Part shown: in pieces, positions 48,098 through 58,099 of the stretch | Numbering within the stretch: the first letter of the stretch is position 1 | How the letters are laid out: each line of letters starts with the position of its first letter | Assembly: GCF_964340395.1 (NCBI RefSeq) | Contig: NC_135569.1 | Coordinates: 10,926,019-10,990,018, forward strand | Origin: Glandiceps talaboti | Taxonomy: Eukaryota > Hemichordata > Enteropneusta > Spengelidae | DNA length: 64,000 nucleotides | Direction: 5' to 3' | Program-made: the position numbers and the translations under genes | Notes under the pieces: generated by a model | Database searches by the model: none | What the model was told of the DNA's origin: nothing | The model's input: the letters and a program-made list of their open reading frames with translations, nothing else

Positions 48098-51000
48098 ATG
48101 TATGTATGCTTGACTGTGTATCTATGTCACTTTAGGTTTGTCTATTTGTCTGTGTGTATGTAACTGTATGTTCCTGTGTACAAATCACCAGCATAACTAG
48201 TTTTTCATACTCACCTAGTTTTCTGTGTCTGCATTTCTGGTGAAAATCCCAAACCTGCTAGAATGACTGAAGCCCTGTATATTAAACAAAACAGACATTT
48301 GGAGTAACTAAGTGTAAGTGCTGACTTGTCTTGTCAAATTGATCTCAAAGATGGTGTACTTACAACCCTTCTACAGGACAGGGAAGTGAATTAAATATAT
48401 GGCATCTTTACGTGTTATGACTTTGAGAGGATGGTTTTTATACAATGATTGCCACATTTGTAAAAGCATAACAAGGGAAATATAGGTGATGGTTTGTTTT
48501 TTTTGCAATTTCAGAACTGATTTATGCTAACAATTTAAAGTGGTCATATGGATGAGGACTGGATATTTATTTCGCATTTTTAATTTATAAACAATTTTAT
48601 CATGGCTTCCTACTTGAAAAATCGATGTGAAACAACATTGACCAAGCCTGTGTTTGTAACTCAATACACTGCAAAAAGCTAAGAAATGTGTAAAATGTTT
48701 GTTATTGTGTACAATAACATAGATTTGACACATTTCTTAGCTTTTTGCAGTGTATTGAGCTACAAACACAGGCTTGGTCAATGTTGTTTCACATCGATTT
48801 GTCATGTAGGGAGCCATAATAAAATTGTTTTATAAATCAAAAATCAAAAATAAATACCAATCCTCATCCATATGACCATTTTAATCATCTTTCAGAAACT
48901 GATGCAGTCGCACAGTAACTCAAGTACCAGTATGTAAGAGAACTGAAATATTCACAAGTCGCTGACATGTTTTACCAGAGTTCCTGTCAAGATCCTTACC
49001 ACCTACAACCCTCTCTATTTATTGTATATCAAACTGAGGTAAGTGATAATAATCACAATTTTACATATACCAATAGATGCAAAGTACTGGTAAATCTTGT
49101 AATCAGGGGGTGTCACTCCTATACTCACCGTGATGGCGCTTTATCAGCCTCTATATCTTCTAATTTTGCATAGACTTCAGATAGTTGCGAACTCAGTGAA
49201 CTGTCTGTTGATCCGGGACTGAAGTACATAAAATATGAATAAATATTTATAAATGTTATAGCTTTGACATTTATTTTGACTATAATCATTGGAAGCAGCG
49301 TCGGACAAAATGTTCATAAGTCCTGAGTGTCTATACCCGTGTGTAAAACATATCTCATGAATATTCATTAGGCAACTTGAATATATTATTTCTGGTGATT
49401 CCCATAATGTAATGGAGCATTGCATAGATACCCTATAAAGGCACAAGATCAACTTGATGTTTTTCTGAAATCGTAAGTACTCGCAGGCGATGTAAAATCA
49501 TGAAATGGCTCTCAAAACCATAGTTTATGAAAATGACTTCATTTCCCGGACTGGCACTCCTCTTTAGAGCAACAGAAAATGGGTAACAAAGGTCTTACCT
49601 TGTTGCTTGTATTTTTTCATTTAAGTCTCTCTCAGCTTTGAGAAGTGATTCTCTAACTTCATCACATTCCAATACACTGTCCAATGCAAGGGTGTCATCT
49701 CCGACCACTTCTTGTTCAACATGTAGTGTACGTACATGAGATGGAATTCTCAGTTCACCCCTTAAAAGGAATAAGAAAACCAGTATTATAATCCTAAACA
49801 AGTTTGATACGGTCAAATTTTCACTGATTTGACAACCAAAATGAAAAACAGAGAAATATCATAGTTACTACCAAACCAGAGTGACTATAGAGTTTCTTTA
49901 ATTAGACTGTACAATGTTGTTTACTACCAAACCAGAGTGACTATAGAGTTTCTTTAATTAGACTGTACAATGTTGTTTACTACCAAACCAGAGTGACTTT
50001 AGAGTTTTAACTAGGTGACACAATGTTTTTACGTCGCACACAACAATTTTTGTTATGAATTACACAAACAAAGTGCACGCACTGATAGTATGCATGAACA
50101 CGAAATGTTACATTTTATCTCGCTGTGAACACAAATATAAATAAACAGTTTTGTGTTTGAATCTTCAGTGGTGTTAATTTGTGTTCACAGTGAGATAAAA
50201 TATGACATTTTATGTGTGTATGCGATGTGTCTATTTTTGTGAGTGACAAATTTTGTTTTAACTTACGTTGATATAAGGCGGAGTAACGTAGTTTTTCCAA
50301 GTCCATTTCTGCCAACTAAACCATAGCGTCTACCAAAGACTAGATTTAGATTAGCTCCAGTAAGAAGAACTCTAAAAAACAGAACAAAATGAACCATTGT
50401 GGGTACAGCTTTCACAATCCTACGATAAAAAATAATAAATATTGAAAAGTACAACTATAGGGGCAACAAGAAAATTGCTGTAGTGTACTTACTTATCTCC
50501 AAATGCAATGTCAAAGTTTTCAATCTTGATGTCACGTGACTTGCCGCCGGCCGAATCCATGCGGCTTTCCTTTCTATCAATGACTTGACTGGCAGAGGCT
50601 TCAGCACCGAGAGACACGCTGAAATTAATGGAAGACTTGATAATTATGACTCACCTAGGTGGTATTATTCTAGCCTAGGTAGCCATTATGACTTACCTAG
50701 GTGGCATGATTCTATCTTAGGTAGCCATTATGACTCACCTAGGTGACATGATTCTAACTTAGGTAGCCATTATGACTCACCTAGGTGGCATGATTCTATC
50801 TTAGGTAGCCATTAAGACTCATCTAGGTGGCATAATTCTATCTAAGATGGTCATTATGACTTACCTAGGTGACATGATTCTATCTTAGGTAGCCATTATG
50901 ACTCGCTTAGGTGGCATTATTCTGTCTCAGAAAGTGATTGAGACCCACTTAGGTGGCAGATTTTAATCTTAAATAGCAATGACTCACCTACTGATTATGA

Positions 51001-51698
51001 TTCATGTTATTGAAGTAATGAGTATTTCACTACTTTCTACATCCGCACCGTATACCTATAAACCTTCATTCACATCACTAATAATATGATGGAACCTCAT
51101 GAAGCAAGAGTGCAAGTGTGGCGTACTCAGTGTATTTGCATGACTACTTGCAGTGTTTTTCGCGATCGTACATTCATGAGCGTAACAAGTGAAAGTGCAG
51201 CAGAAAACACTGTAAGCATAAGTGCAAATACTCCTGAGTACCCACACTGGCAGTATAATGTGTGGTTCTGTTATTATTATATGTTTATCCAAAACAGCAA
51301 ATTCCATAAAAACTGTGTGATCACTAGCTTTTGAGTACATGTACAACAAATAGTGTGCCCTCATTTGCATATCATTTGCATGTAGGTTTACACTAAAGTT
51401 TTTGGTACTGCACACTGCAGTGTGAATACCACATGAATGTGTGCGTACTGATGCAAGTAATCTGTGGTACACATGGAATAATGCACAGAATTCTGTTACA
51501 TACCCAGGCTTGACATCCTCTCTCAGTGATCTTCTTTCCTGTTTGGCCTTTAGTTTGGCTTCTGCCTTCTCTAATTTCTTCTTATCTACAACCTGTGTGG
51601 AAAATACACAATATTTGGTTATAAAAAACAAAACATGTCGTCGTCATAGTAGTAGTCATTGTCATCATTGTAGTAGTAGTAGTAGTAGTAGTAGTAGC

Positions 51699-51739
<41 letters not shown>

Positions 51740-54700
51740 CAGCAGTCGTGTTGTCGTAGTCACCATCGTCGCTGTAGTAGTAGTTGTTGAAAAGGAAGGA
51801 AAACAGAAAATATGATGTTACTCTAGTTATAAAAAAACGTCAAAAATAGGAAACAGTCACTTACTGAATAATTATCTTTCTGAACAAGCCATATTCCTTT
51901 ATCAGTTTCAACATCACCTAGAAAACAGTAAAAGGTACAATATAATAATAACAAGTCATTGAGAATGACATAGTCCCCGCTATGATTGGGTTTTAAGGAA
52001 TTATCACTACTCTGATCACGCAACAACACTTGTGAACCTAAATCAAACAGACTTAGATATGTTGTGTCTGCTTGTTGGACATGGAACATGCCTACAACAA
52101 TAAAGGATTGGTCGGGTATGGGGGATCATATCACGATGAAAATGGATATGCACATGTATGTCATAGAACACTGTCCTAATACCAACTTTGAATGTGATCT
52201 GTTCAAGCATGTCTGAGTTATGGCTTTGGACACAGAAAAATCGCAAACAAAATGGCTGCCAGGCGGCCATATTGGATCATATCACAACAACAATGAATAT
52301 GCACATGTATGTCATAGAACACTGTCCTAATACCAACTTTGAATGAGATCTGTTCAAGCATGTCTGAGTTATGGCTTTGGACATGGAAAGTTCACAAACA
52401 AAATGGCTGCCAGGCAGCCATATTGGATCATATCATGACAACAATGAATATGCACATATATGCCATAGAACACTGTCCTAATGCCAACTTTGAATGAGAT
52501 CTGTTCAGGCATGTCTGAGTTATGGCTTTAGACAGGGAAAATTTGCAAACAAAATGGCTGCTAGGCGGCCATATTGGGTCGTATCATGAAACAAATTGAC
52601 GTGCATATGTATGCCATTGTATGTTGCCCCTGTGCCAAGTTTGAAAAAAATCGGTCCAGGCATCTCCAAGAAATGGCTGCGGATGGACGGACGGACACAC
52701 GGACGCACGGACAGACAGAACCCAATCCATAAGTCCCCGTCCCGGACTTCGTCCGGTGGGGACTAATAATGAAGTCAGAGTGGAGTGGTTATCCAGGAAT
52801 TCAATAAATATACAATTAAAATCATGAAACTTGAAACACTATGTCATCTGGCGTAACAAAAATCTTACAATATTGCTACATTTTATCTCTGATGCAATGA
52901 AAATCTGACTTACTTTGCTACACTTTATCGTCTGGTTCAACAAATATTTGACCAACAGTGTTACATTTTATCATCTGGCTCAACAAAAATCTTACCAACA
53001 GTGCTACATATTATCATCTGTCTCAACCAACAGAGATATTCGTTGAGCAAATCACAGTATTTTTAGATGACTTACTTTGTTTTTGTACAACTTCACCGAG
53101 ATGGACTGGGGCATCTAATAATATCATACCGCCATTGCTCATCTCATCATCTTGCTTTTCTCTGAAACAAAAAGTAATGTTGTCGATGACTTTGTAACAT
53201 GTTCATTCAGTAACACAAATTATCATATACCCAGTTATCGATTCCGATGCAATTCAATGCAGAGCATACACATCGAACCCGAGCAATAATTTTCCATATC
53301 ACGGCCAAATATGGCAAGTGGCGTGCTCATCAATATCCGTTCGCTCAAAGATTTGGCTTTGTTAATTTTTTCACTATTTTTATGATTCTATGAATAAATT
53401 AACATTTCAGTCCCAATTTATGTGATTATGTGATTCAAATGTTGTTTCCATGCCACTACATGGGATGTATGATAAAATCTTTACGGCACGGATATGGGTT
53501 TTGTGGACCTCGGTAATACTGCTTACGAGGTTCCTTTTCAACATTGATACTAAATCACACTGATATTCTACAGGTCCCTGTTCGAAACACTGGCTGCTGG
53601 CACTGAATTATGGTACATTTATTTTCCACATGTCCCTGTTCCACATTTTAATAAGTACGTTAGTTTATGTTTAGAGACTTACATGGACATGACCTTCATT
53701 AACTGACTGCATATATCTCTGATATCGTCATCACTTTTATCTTGGGCGACTTCTTGTAACATGTCTCCCACAGCCTCATAGAGATCATCCGGTGATGAGA
53801 AGTCATCTGATCCATCCTCTAGTATACCTGCAGTCAGTACATCAATATATAACAATGTCATATTTATTTCATCAACACAGAAATATAACTTTGTCTTGAG
53901 AATCTTTAGAAAAGTCTACCCAAATGTATTCATGCCTTTCAATAATTCAACTACAATGTGATGGATGAATGAATGAACAAATGAATTAATTGATTAATTA
54001 ATGAACAAATGAATGAATAAACGAACAAACAAACGAATGAATGAATAAATAAATGAATGAATGAGAGTGAGTGAGTGAATGAACGAATGAATAGATGGAT
54101 GGAGTGAATGAATGAATGAATGATAGAAATTATGGATAGATTATCAATGTGGGATGGGAATGGGGTTTGGTACCTGAGTTGGTTGATAAATACTGAATGA
54201 ATGAATGAATGAATGAATGAATGAATGAATGAATGAATGAATGAATGGATGGATGGATGATAGACTAGTTAGAAATTATGGTTAGATAGATAGATAGATA
54301 GATACATGAACGTTAGCTGGAAATGAGAGTTGGTTGATAAAAACTAAATGAATGAATGAATGAATGAATGAATGAATGAATGAATGAATGGGTGGGTGGG
54401 TGGGTGGATGAATCACTTGATAAATGGTGGAAATAATCTACCATTTGATGTGACGTGTATTAAATCTAAGATTCAACACCAATAGAAATCGTGGTCGTGA
54501 ATACTTTCTGTAAATCTACATACATATTATATGATACAAAAGCTTATCACTATCACTGCCATACGTAACATTACCTTTTAGCAATATTGTTTCGTGGCAT
54601 TGCGTTGTCTATGGTAGTTTGGAAAATGTTAGATTCAGTGTACATACACGTATACATGTACCAAACACACGTTAGTGATAAATTGTATTCACATAACACC

Positions 54701-55025
54701 CTTTAAATAGAATAAATATCAAGGTCTTGAGTTTTACAGTGAAATGTCGTGGCACGTTCCAACACTCGAGTTGTCCACATCAGCGATTGATTGTGAAATT
54801 CCAAAATAAAACGTGGTAACTTATTGCAAACGTACTGCAAATGAACCGGCTTCTTGTGAAATCCCCATCAATGATTTATTTAAAATCAAAACTTAACTAA
54901 CACAGAGCAAGATGATACATGTGTGAATTAAGCCACATTACACGTTACTTACCGTTCACATATTGAAATAATTCCGTGTCCATCGACGGAAACGATTGAC
55001 GTAAAATTTCACAGTGGGTCGCCAT
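42790..55025 (-). CDS. ABCF3: ABCF3, ATP-binding cassette subfamily F member 3 (19 exons, complete)
   Basis: Soluble twin-ATPase ABC-F protein without membrane segments, linked to translation and antiviral roles in vertebrates (family knowledge). Exons in transcript order: 55025-54953, 53827-53683, 53161-53076, 51917-51865, 51592-51504, 50618-50493, 50371-50267, 49760-49599, 49218-49129, 48274-48215, 47840-47705, 47100-46900, 46568-46492, 45766-45722, 45248-45116, 44638-44458, 44069-43937, 43610-43523, 42942-42790; 2,136 nt, 711 residues (human about 709). Seen: start [13 protein letters not shown] as in human; coiled [17 protein letters not shown]; Walker [10 protein letters not shown] (about 212-219), signature FSGGWRMR, Walker [14 protein letters not shown]-loop [12 protein letters not shown] linker ([15 protein letters not shown]); second Walker [10 protein letters not shown], signature LSGGQKSR, Walker [14 protein letters not shown]-loop VSHDERLI. 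Every phase matches. Introns carry many repeats. The gene probably shares its promoter with LZIC. Confidence 0.96.
43381..43506. mobile_element. Fold-back MITE, family 2, half copy (ABCF3 intron 18)
   Basis: CTACATTAGAAAGGTCACAT then AGTATACTTTACACCTGACA, matching one half of 29083-29293 at lower identity. Confidence 0.7.
43585..43696. repeat. 56-bp tandem duplication across the ABCF3 exon 18 acceptor
   Basis: 43585-43640 (26 nt of exon 18 plus 30 nt of intron) is repeated at 43641-43696. On the coding strand the extra copy lies upstream and carries its own TTTGCCAG acceptor and PNFYILDEP codons, then runs into intron sequence out of frame. Confidence 0.88.
44115..44277. repeat. About 20-23-bp tandem array, ABCF3 intron 16
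   Basis: Eight units of TTTACATATTTGGGCATAGT with small length changes. Confidence 0.92.
44713..45090. repeat. (GTAT)n, (GGAT)n, (ATCT)n compound microsatellite, ABCF3 intron 15
   Basis: Several simple repeats in series, ending about 25 bp before the exon 15 donor. Open frames are artefacts. Confidence 0.95.
46011..46217. mobile_element. Fold-back MITE, family 2, full copy (ABCF3 intron 13)
   Basis: Inverted arms with TTATAGCATTCATATCAAGT and AAGTATACTGTTTCA as at 29083-29293, in the opposite orientation. Its right end runs directly into the 62-bp array. Confidence 0.85.
46181..46415. repeat. 62-bp array grown from a MITE terminus
   Basis: Four units, starting at 46181, 46243, 46305 and 46367, exactly 62 bp apart. 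Unit parts: TTGTGGTACATACAGAAAAT, GCTTTACTTTGGTGTTATGG, GTTGTATGGATGCTATAAAC and GA. The first unit is the terminal arm of the MITE at 46011-46217. Confidence 0.92.
46640..46865. repeat. About 27-bp tandem array, ABCF3 intron 12
   Basis: About eight degenerate units around CCAATACAAAGATGGCTG. It ends about 35 bp from the exon 12 donor. Confidence 0.85.
47140..47640. repeat. Mixed tetranucleotide tract, ABCF3 intron 11
   Basis: 500 bp of TCAA, TCAG, CCAG, CCAA, TTAG and CACTCAG tetranucleotides with a repeating super-pattern (CAATCAGTTAGTTAGTCACT then CAGTCAGCCAGCC), indicating amplification of a longer composite unit of about 45-60 bp on top of the simple repeat. Confidence 0.9.
47886..48108. 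repeat. (GT)n/(GTAT)n microsatellite, ABCF3 intron 10
   Basis: Simple repeat; open frames are artefacts. Confidence 0.96.
48535..48884. mobile_element. TTAA-type fold-back MITE, copy G (best preserved; ABCF3 intron 9)
   Basis: TTAA at 48535-48538 and 48881-48884 bracket a 342-bp near-perfect inverted repeat: AGTGGTCATATGGATGAGGA and CATGGCTTCCTACTTGAAAA at left with complements at right; centre TGTTATTGTGTACAATAACA. No coding frame. Confidence 0.92.
49350..49565. repeat. Dispersed repeat, third copy (ABCF3 intron 8)
   Basis: See 18560-18800: shares CATGAATATTCA, AAGGCACAAGATCAACT (with 25745-26000) and AAAATCATGAAATGGCTCTC. Confidence 0.65.
49865..50253. mobile_element. TIR element with tandemly expanded left end (family 3, copy 2; ABCF3 intron 7)
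   Basis: TTACTACCAAACCAGAGTGA repeated three times at about 55-58-bp spacing, then the internal inverted pair around TTTGTGTTCACAGTGAGATA as in 40349-41020. The right terminus is missing; the element ends next to the exon 7 donor at 50267. Confidence 0.78.
50641..50992. repeat. 42-bp array in ABCF3 intron 5 with a donor consensus in each unit
   Basis: About eight units of GACTCACCTAGGTGGCATGA, TTCTATCTTAGGTAGCCATT and AT. On the ABCF3 coding strand each unit reads CCACCTAG|GTGAGTC, a near-consensus 5' splice site. The array ends 22 bp upstream of exon 6 as transcribed. Confidence 0.9.
51664..51795. repeat. (GTA)n microsatellite, ABCF3 intron 4
   Basis: About 100 bp of GTA/GTC triplets starting about 75 bp upstream of exon 5 on the coding strand. 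Poly-Ser and poly-Val frames are artefacts. Confidence 0.95.
51970..52765. mobile_element. TIR element with four internal 151-bp repeats (ABCF3 intron 3)
   Basis: Left end TAGTCCCCGCTATGATTGGG and right end AACCCAATCCATAAGTCCCC...GGGGACTA form imperfect inverted ends; the right end also holds a small hairpin (CCCCGTCCCGGACTTCGTCC). Between them a 151-bp unit starts near 52125, 52275, 52426 and 52577 (shared TCATAGAACACTGTCCTAAT and AACAAAATGGCTGCCAGGCG), then a GGAC-rich stretch. No transposase frame. Confidence 0.8.
52840..53030. repeat. About 45-bp degenerate array, ABCF3 intron 3
   Basis: Four units around CTACATTTTATCATCTGGCT and CAACAAAAATCTTACCAACA. Confidence 0.8.
53190..53640. other. 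ABCF3 intron 2 part with no recognised content
   Basis: No repeat unit, hairpin or coding similarity seen by eye. Confidence 0.3.
53941..54400. repeat. (GAAT)n and GATA/GGTG tetranucleotide tracts, ABCF3 intron 1
   Basis: Several ATGA blocks separated by 60-90 bp of unique sequence that itself partly recurs (GAGTTGGTTGATAAAxACT twice), so the whole region has a longer period. Confidence 0.9.
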
Positions 55026-55138
55026 TTTGAAATATTTCTCATTTCTACCTCAAGAGGTCGCTACACACTCCGACTGCTTCCTGTCTGCTCAGTCAACAAT
55101 CCATCACTTTACAGCAGACATATCTCACGCCTGGACAG
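55026..55138 (+). promoter_or_regulatory. Likely bidirectional promoter of ABCF3 and LZIC with a candidate LZIC 5' UTR exon
   Basis: The ABCF3 start codon is at 55025 on the minus strand. On the plus strand CTGGACAG|GTATGT at 55138 is a good donor that could end an untranslated first exon of LZIC, whose coding exon is preceded by a clean acceptor at 60618. No TATA box. Inferred from geometry only. Confidence 0.4.
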
Positions 55139-55483
55139 GTATGTAATAAACTACATTACTTGCGACAATATAGTAGTCATCTCAGAATTATGCATATCGT
55201 AGTATTTCTTTCGAAGGATTCCAGGGAAGTTTAATTCCAACAAATACATCTTGACTACATGTAGGCTCGAAATATAATTTATGATGCATACGGTGTAGTC
55301 TACAGACTACAGCCAAGGGATGGGATATGGTGCACTGTTGTACAGTTTACATGTTATTTGCAAAAATAACGATATCACATAACCATGTGCCGTTATTTCA
55401 GTGAGAGAAATCAGTAATCCTGTTAAGAGTACCTATACGATTAACCTTTATGTGGCCTTGGTACCTCATTTGGGTGTACACGT

Positions 55484-56279
55484 TGTTTGAACAACGAGTG
55501 TGAAGCTACCATCATATTCATATTCATATTCACTTTCAAAAGTTGACCTCTACGATCAATGTGAATATGATGATAGCTTCACACGTTCATCATCAGATTC
55601 GAAGTCTTCCGAATGGGTACGAACAAACGTTCGGCAAATCACAAATCCTTCATTGGCAGGTTAAAATCATGTGATTGTAGTTACTTTTCACTTGATTAGC
55701 GTGGATTTGCATGCTTTCTTCTTATTTTTGCCAGAGTATCCAATTTGCACCATGAATTATTGTTGTCATATAAAAAACTAATTTGGATGTTAAATATGCC
55801 TCTCCCATATCTTTGAAAATGAAATATCAATATTTGGGTGTACAAAAAACCTGTATGAGTAATGTAATAAAATACGGCCTGCCTGGGTGTGTTTTGATTT
55901 CCCACAGTGCCGCTATCTTTGAAACCCTACTTAACACTTACACTGGTGAAATTTACACAAAATAGTGTTGTCAAGACCACAACTATCACAATGTGTGTAG
56001 TTCCCTTGATCGGGATCAGTCAACGCAATCGATACTCTGGCAAAAATAACAAGAGAGCATGCAAATCCAGGCAAATCAAATGAAAAGTAATTCAATCACA
56101 TGATTTCAACCTGCCAATGAAGTGATTTGCCGAACGCATGTTCGTACCCATTCGGAAGTACTTCGAATCTGATGATGAATGTGTAAGCTATCATCATATT
56201 CACATTGATCGTAGAGGTCAACTTTTGAAAGTGAAGATGAATATGAATATGATGGTAGCTTCACACTCGTGTTTGAACA
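55484..56279. mobile_element. Long-TIR element with 10-bp direct repeats (MULE-like)
   Basis: About 250-bp inverted ends: 55495-55740 and 56027-56269 (ends CGAGTGTGAAGCTACCATCA and complement; inner ends TTTTTGCCAGAGTATC and complement). The element is flanked by the 10-bp direct repeat TGTTTGAACA (55484-55493 and 56270-56279). Target duplications of 9-10 bp with long inverted ends are typical of Mutator-like elements. The roughly 285-bp centre encodes nothing recognisable, so non-autonomous. It lies in the presumed first intron of LZIC. Confidence 0.83.
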
Positions 56280-56749
56280 TTCCGTGCACGACCCTGCGGA
56301 CTACATTATAAAGGTCATGAACTGTCAGCGCACATCCAAGACGCACACAGAATGAAAACTTGAAACTTTTTGGAAAAAGTATTAATGAAATGATATTTTT
56401 ATGTAGCCATCCTCTCTAAAATAGGAATACCTATATCAAATACAGTCAAATACTGTTATAGTTTGCTTTGTTTATATATATCTTTGGTAGATTGGCAGGG
56501 AAAACAATTTTATGTGTGATGGGTGGGGAATGTATTTACAAGGAAATCCTTCAGCCAACATTTTCACATACACACCCTGTGTCATCTTTACAATGTTATT
56601 CAGCTTTTCTACATTCTGCAAACTTTAATAGATAACTCATTAACATTTATTGAAATTGCTCGTCACAATTTTAACAAAGGTAATAAATTATGGAGGGGTG
56701 GGTTGCAGTGCAGTTGGGTGGGTTGGGATGGGGTATAGTAATAGTAGGG

Positions 56750-57442
56750 TATAGTGTAGTGTAGTATGGTGTGGTGTGGTGTGGTGTAGTATCGTATAGT
56801 ATAATATAGTATATCATAGTATAGCATAGTACAGTGTGGTTGGGTGTAGTGTAGTGTAGTGTAGTGTAGTGTAGTGTAGTGTAGTGTAGTGTAGTGTAGT
56901 GTAGTGTAGTGTAGTGTGGTGTGTAGAGTAGTGTAGTGTAGTGTAGTGTAGTATAGTGTAGTGTGGTGTGTAGAGTAGTGTAGTGTAGTGTAGTGTGGTG
57001 TGTAGAGTAGTGTAGTATAGTGTAGTGTAGTGTAGTGTAGTGTAGTGTAGTGTAGTGTAGTATAGTGTAGTGTGGTGTGTAGAGTAGTGTAGTGTAGTGT
57101 AGTGTAGTGTAGTGTAGTGTAGTGTAGTGTAGTGTAGTGTAGTGTAGTATAGTGTAGTGTGGTGTGTAGAGTAGTGTAGTGTAGTGTAGTGTAGTGTAGT
57201 GTAGTGTAGTGTAGTGTAGTGTAGTGTAGTGTAGTGTAGTGTAGTGTGGTGTGTAGAGTAGTGTAGTGTAGTGTAGTGTAGTGTAGTGTAGTGTAGTGTA
57301 GTGTAGTGTAGTGTAGTGTAGTGTAGTGTAGTGTAGTGTAGTGTAGTGTAGTGTAGTGTAGTGTAGTGTAGTGTAGTGTAGTGTAGTGTAGTGTAGTGTA
57401 GTGTAGTGTAGTGTAGTGTAGTGTAGTGTAGTGTAGTGTAGT
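56750..57442. repeat. (TAGTG)n pentanucleotide satellite
   Basis: About 690 bp of TAGTG with recurring GTGGTGTGTAGAGTAGTGTA variants every 60-130 bp, indicating segmental amplification. The 285-codon HYTTLHYTTL frame on the minus strand is an artefact. Confidence 0.97.
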
Positions 57443-57955
57443 TTATTTGACACAATATGAAAAAAACATAATTCATTGCCAAAAATAGAAATATGACAAA
57501 ACAAACACTCAGTGATATATTTAGCCAATCTGACTTAATTAATAATGAATACTATCCCAGGTCACTAAAAATTCTTTAAATTATTGTTCATCTGATACAT
57601 TTTGATAGTTTACACCATGTATGAAGATTTAGTTTATCTAATACATGTTGTGTGAAACCAAGGCACAATGGAACCAAAACTATCTACCTCTGGTTTCTAG
57701 TGAGTCACCAGAGATCATAGTTGTAGTTTTGAATATCAAACCAGCAATTCTAAAATGACATGCATCATATAATTTATCCTATGTTTGTAGATTTAAAGGC
57801 CTATGTTTCAGTCCCGGGTCATTTCATTTAGTGTTATCTTAATTAGGATTACGTGTGATCATTTTTTTGTTCTGGACCAACTCTTTCAACCGTTTTTCAC
57901 ACCTAGATCCCGAGTAGACCTTTATCATGTTCTGCTGCACCGTATACTGTTATAA

Positions 57956-57956
<1 letters not shown>

Positions 57957-58021
<65 letters not shown>

Positions 58022-58070
58022 AGACAGACACACACACACACAGACACAGACACACACACACACACACAGT
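57957..58070. repeat. (CA)n microsatellite
   Basis: About 110 bp of CA with GACA interruptions. Confidence 0.97.
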
Positions 58071-58099
58071 TGTGCTATAAAGCCATTGGTGCTATTTTT

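Noticed and set aside
51086-51631. Minus-strand 191-codon frame extending ABCF3 exon 5 downstream
   Set aside because: Only the first 29 codons match ABCF3. The rest is intron read-through past a good GGTATGT donor, and the proper phase continues at 50618.
55494-56269. Paired inverted repeats as an imprinted or bidirectional regulatory hairpin of ABCF3/LZIC
   Set aside because: The flanking 10-bp direct repeats are better explained by transposon insertion.
56671-57528. A 285-codon HYTTLHYTTL open frame, the longest in the window
   Set aside because: Pure translation of the (TAGTG)n satellite on the complementary strand.
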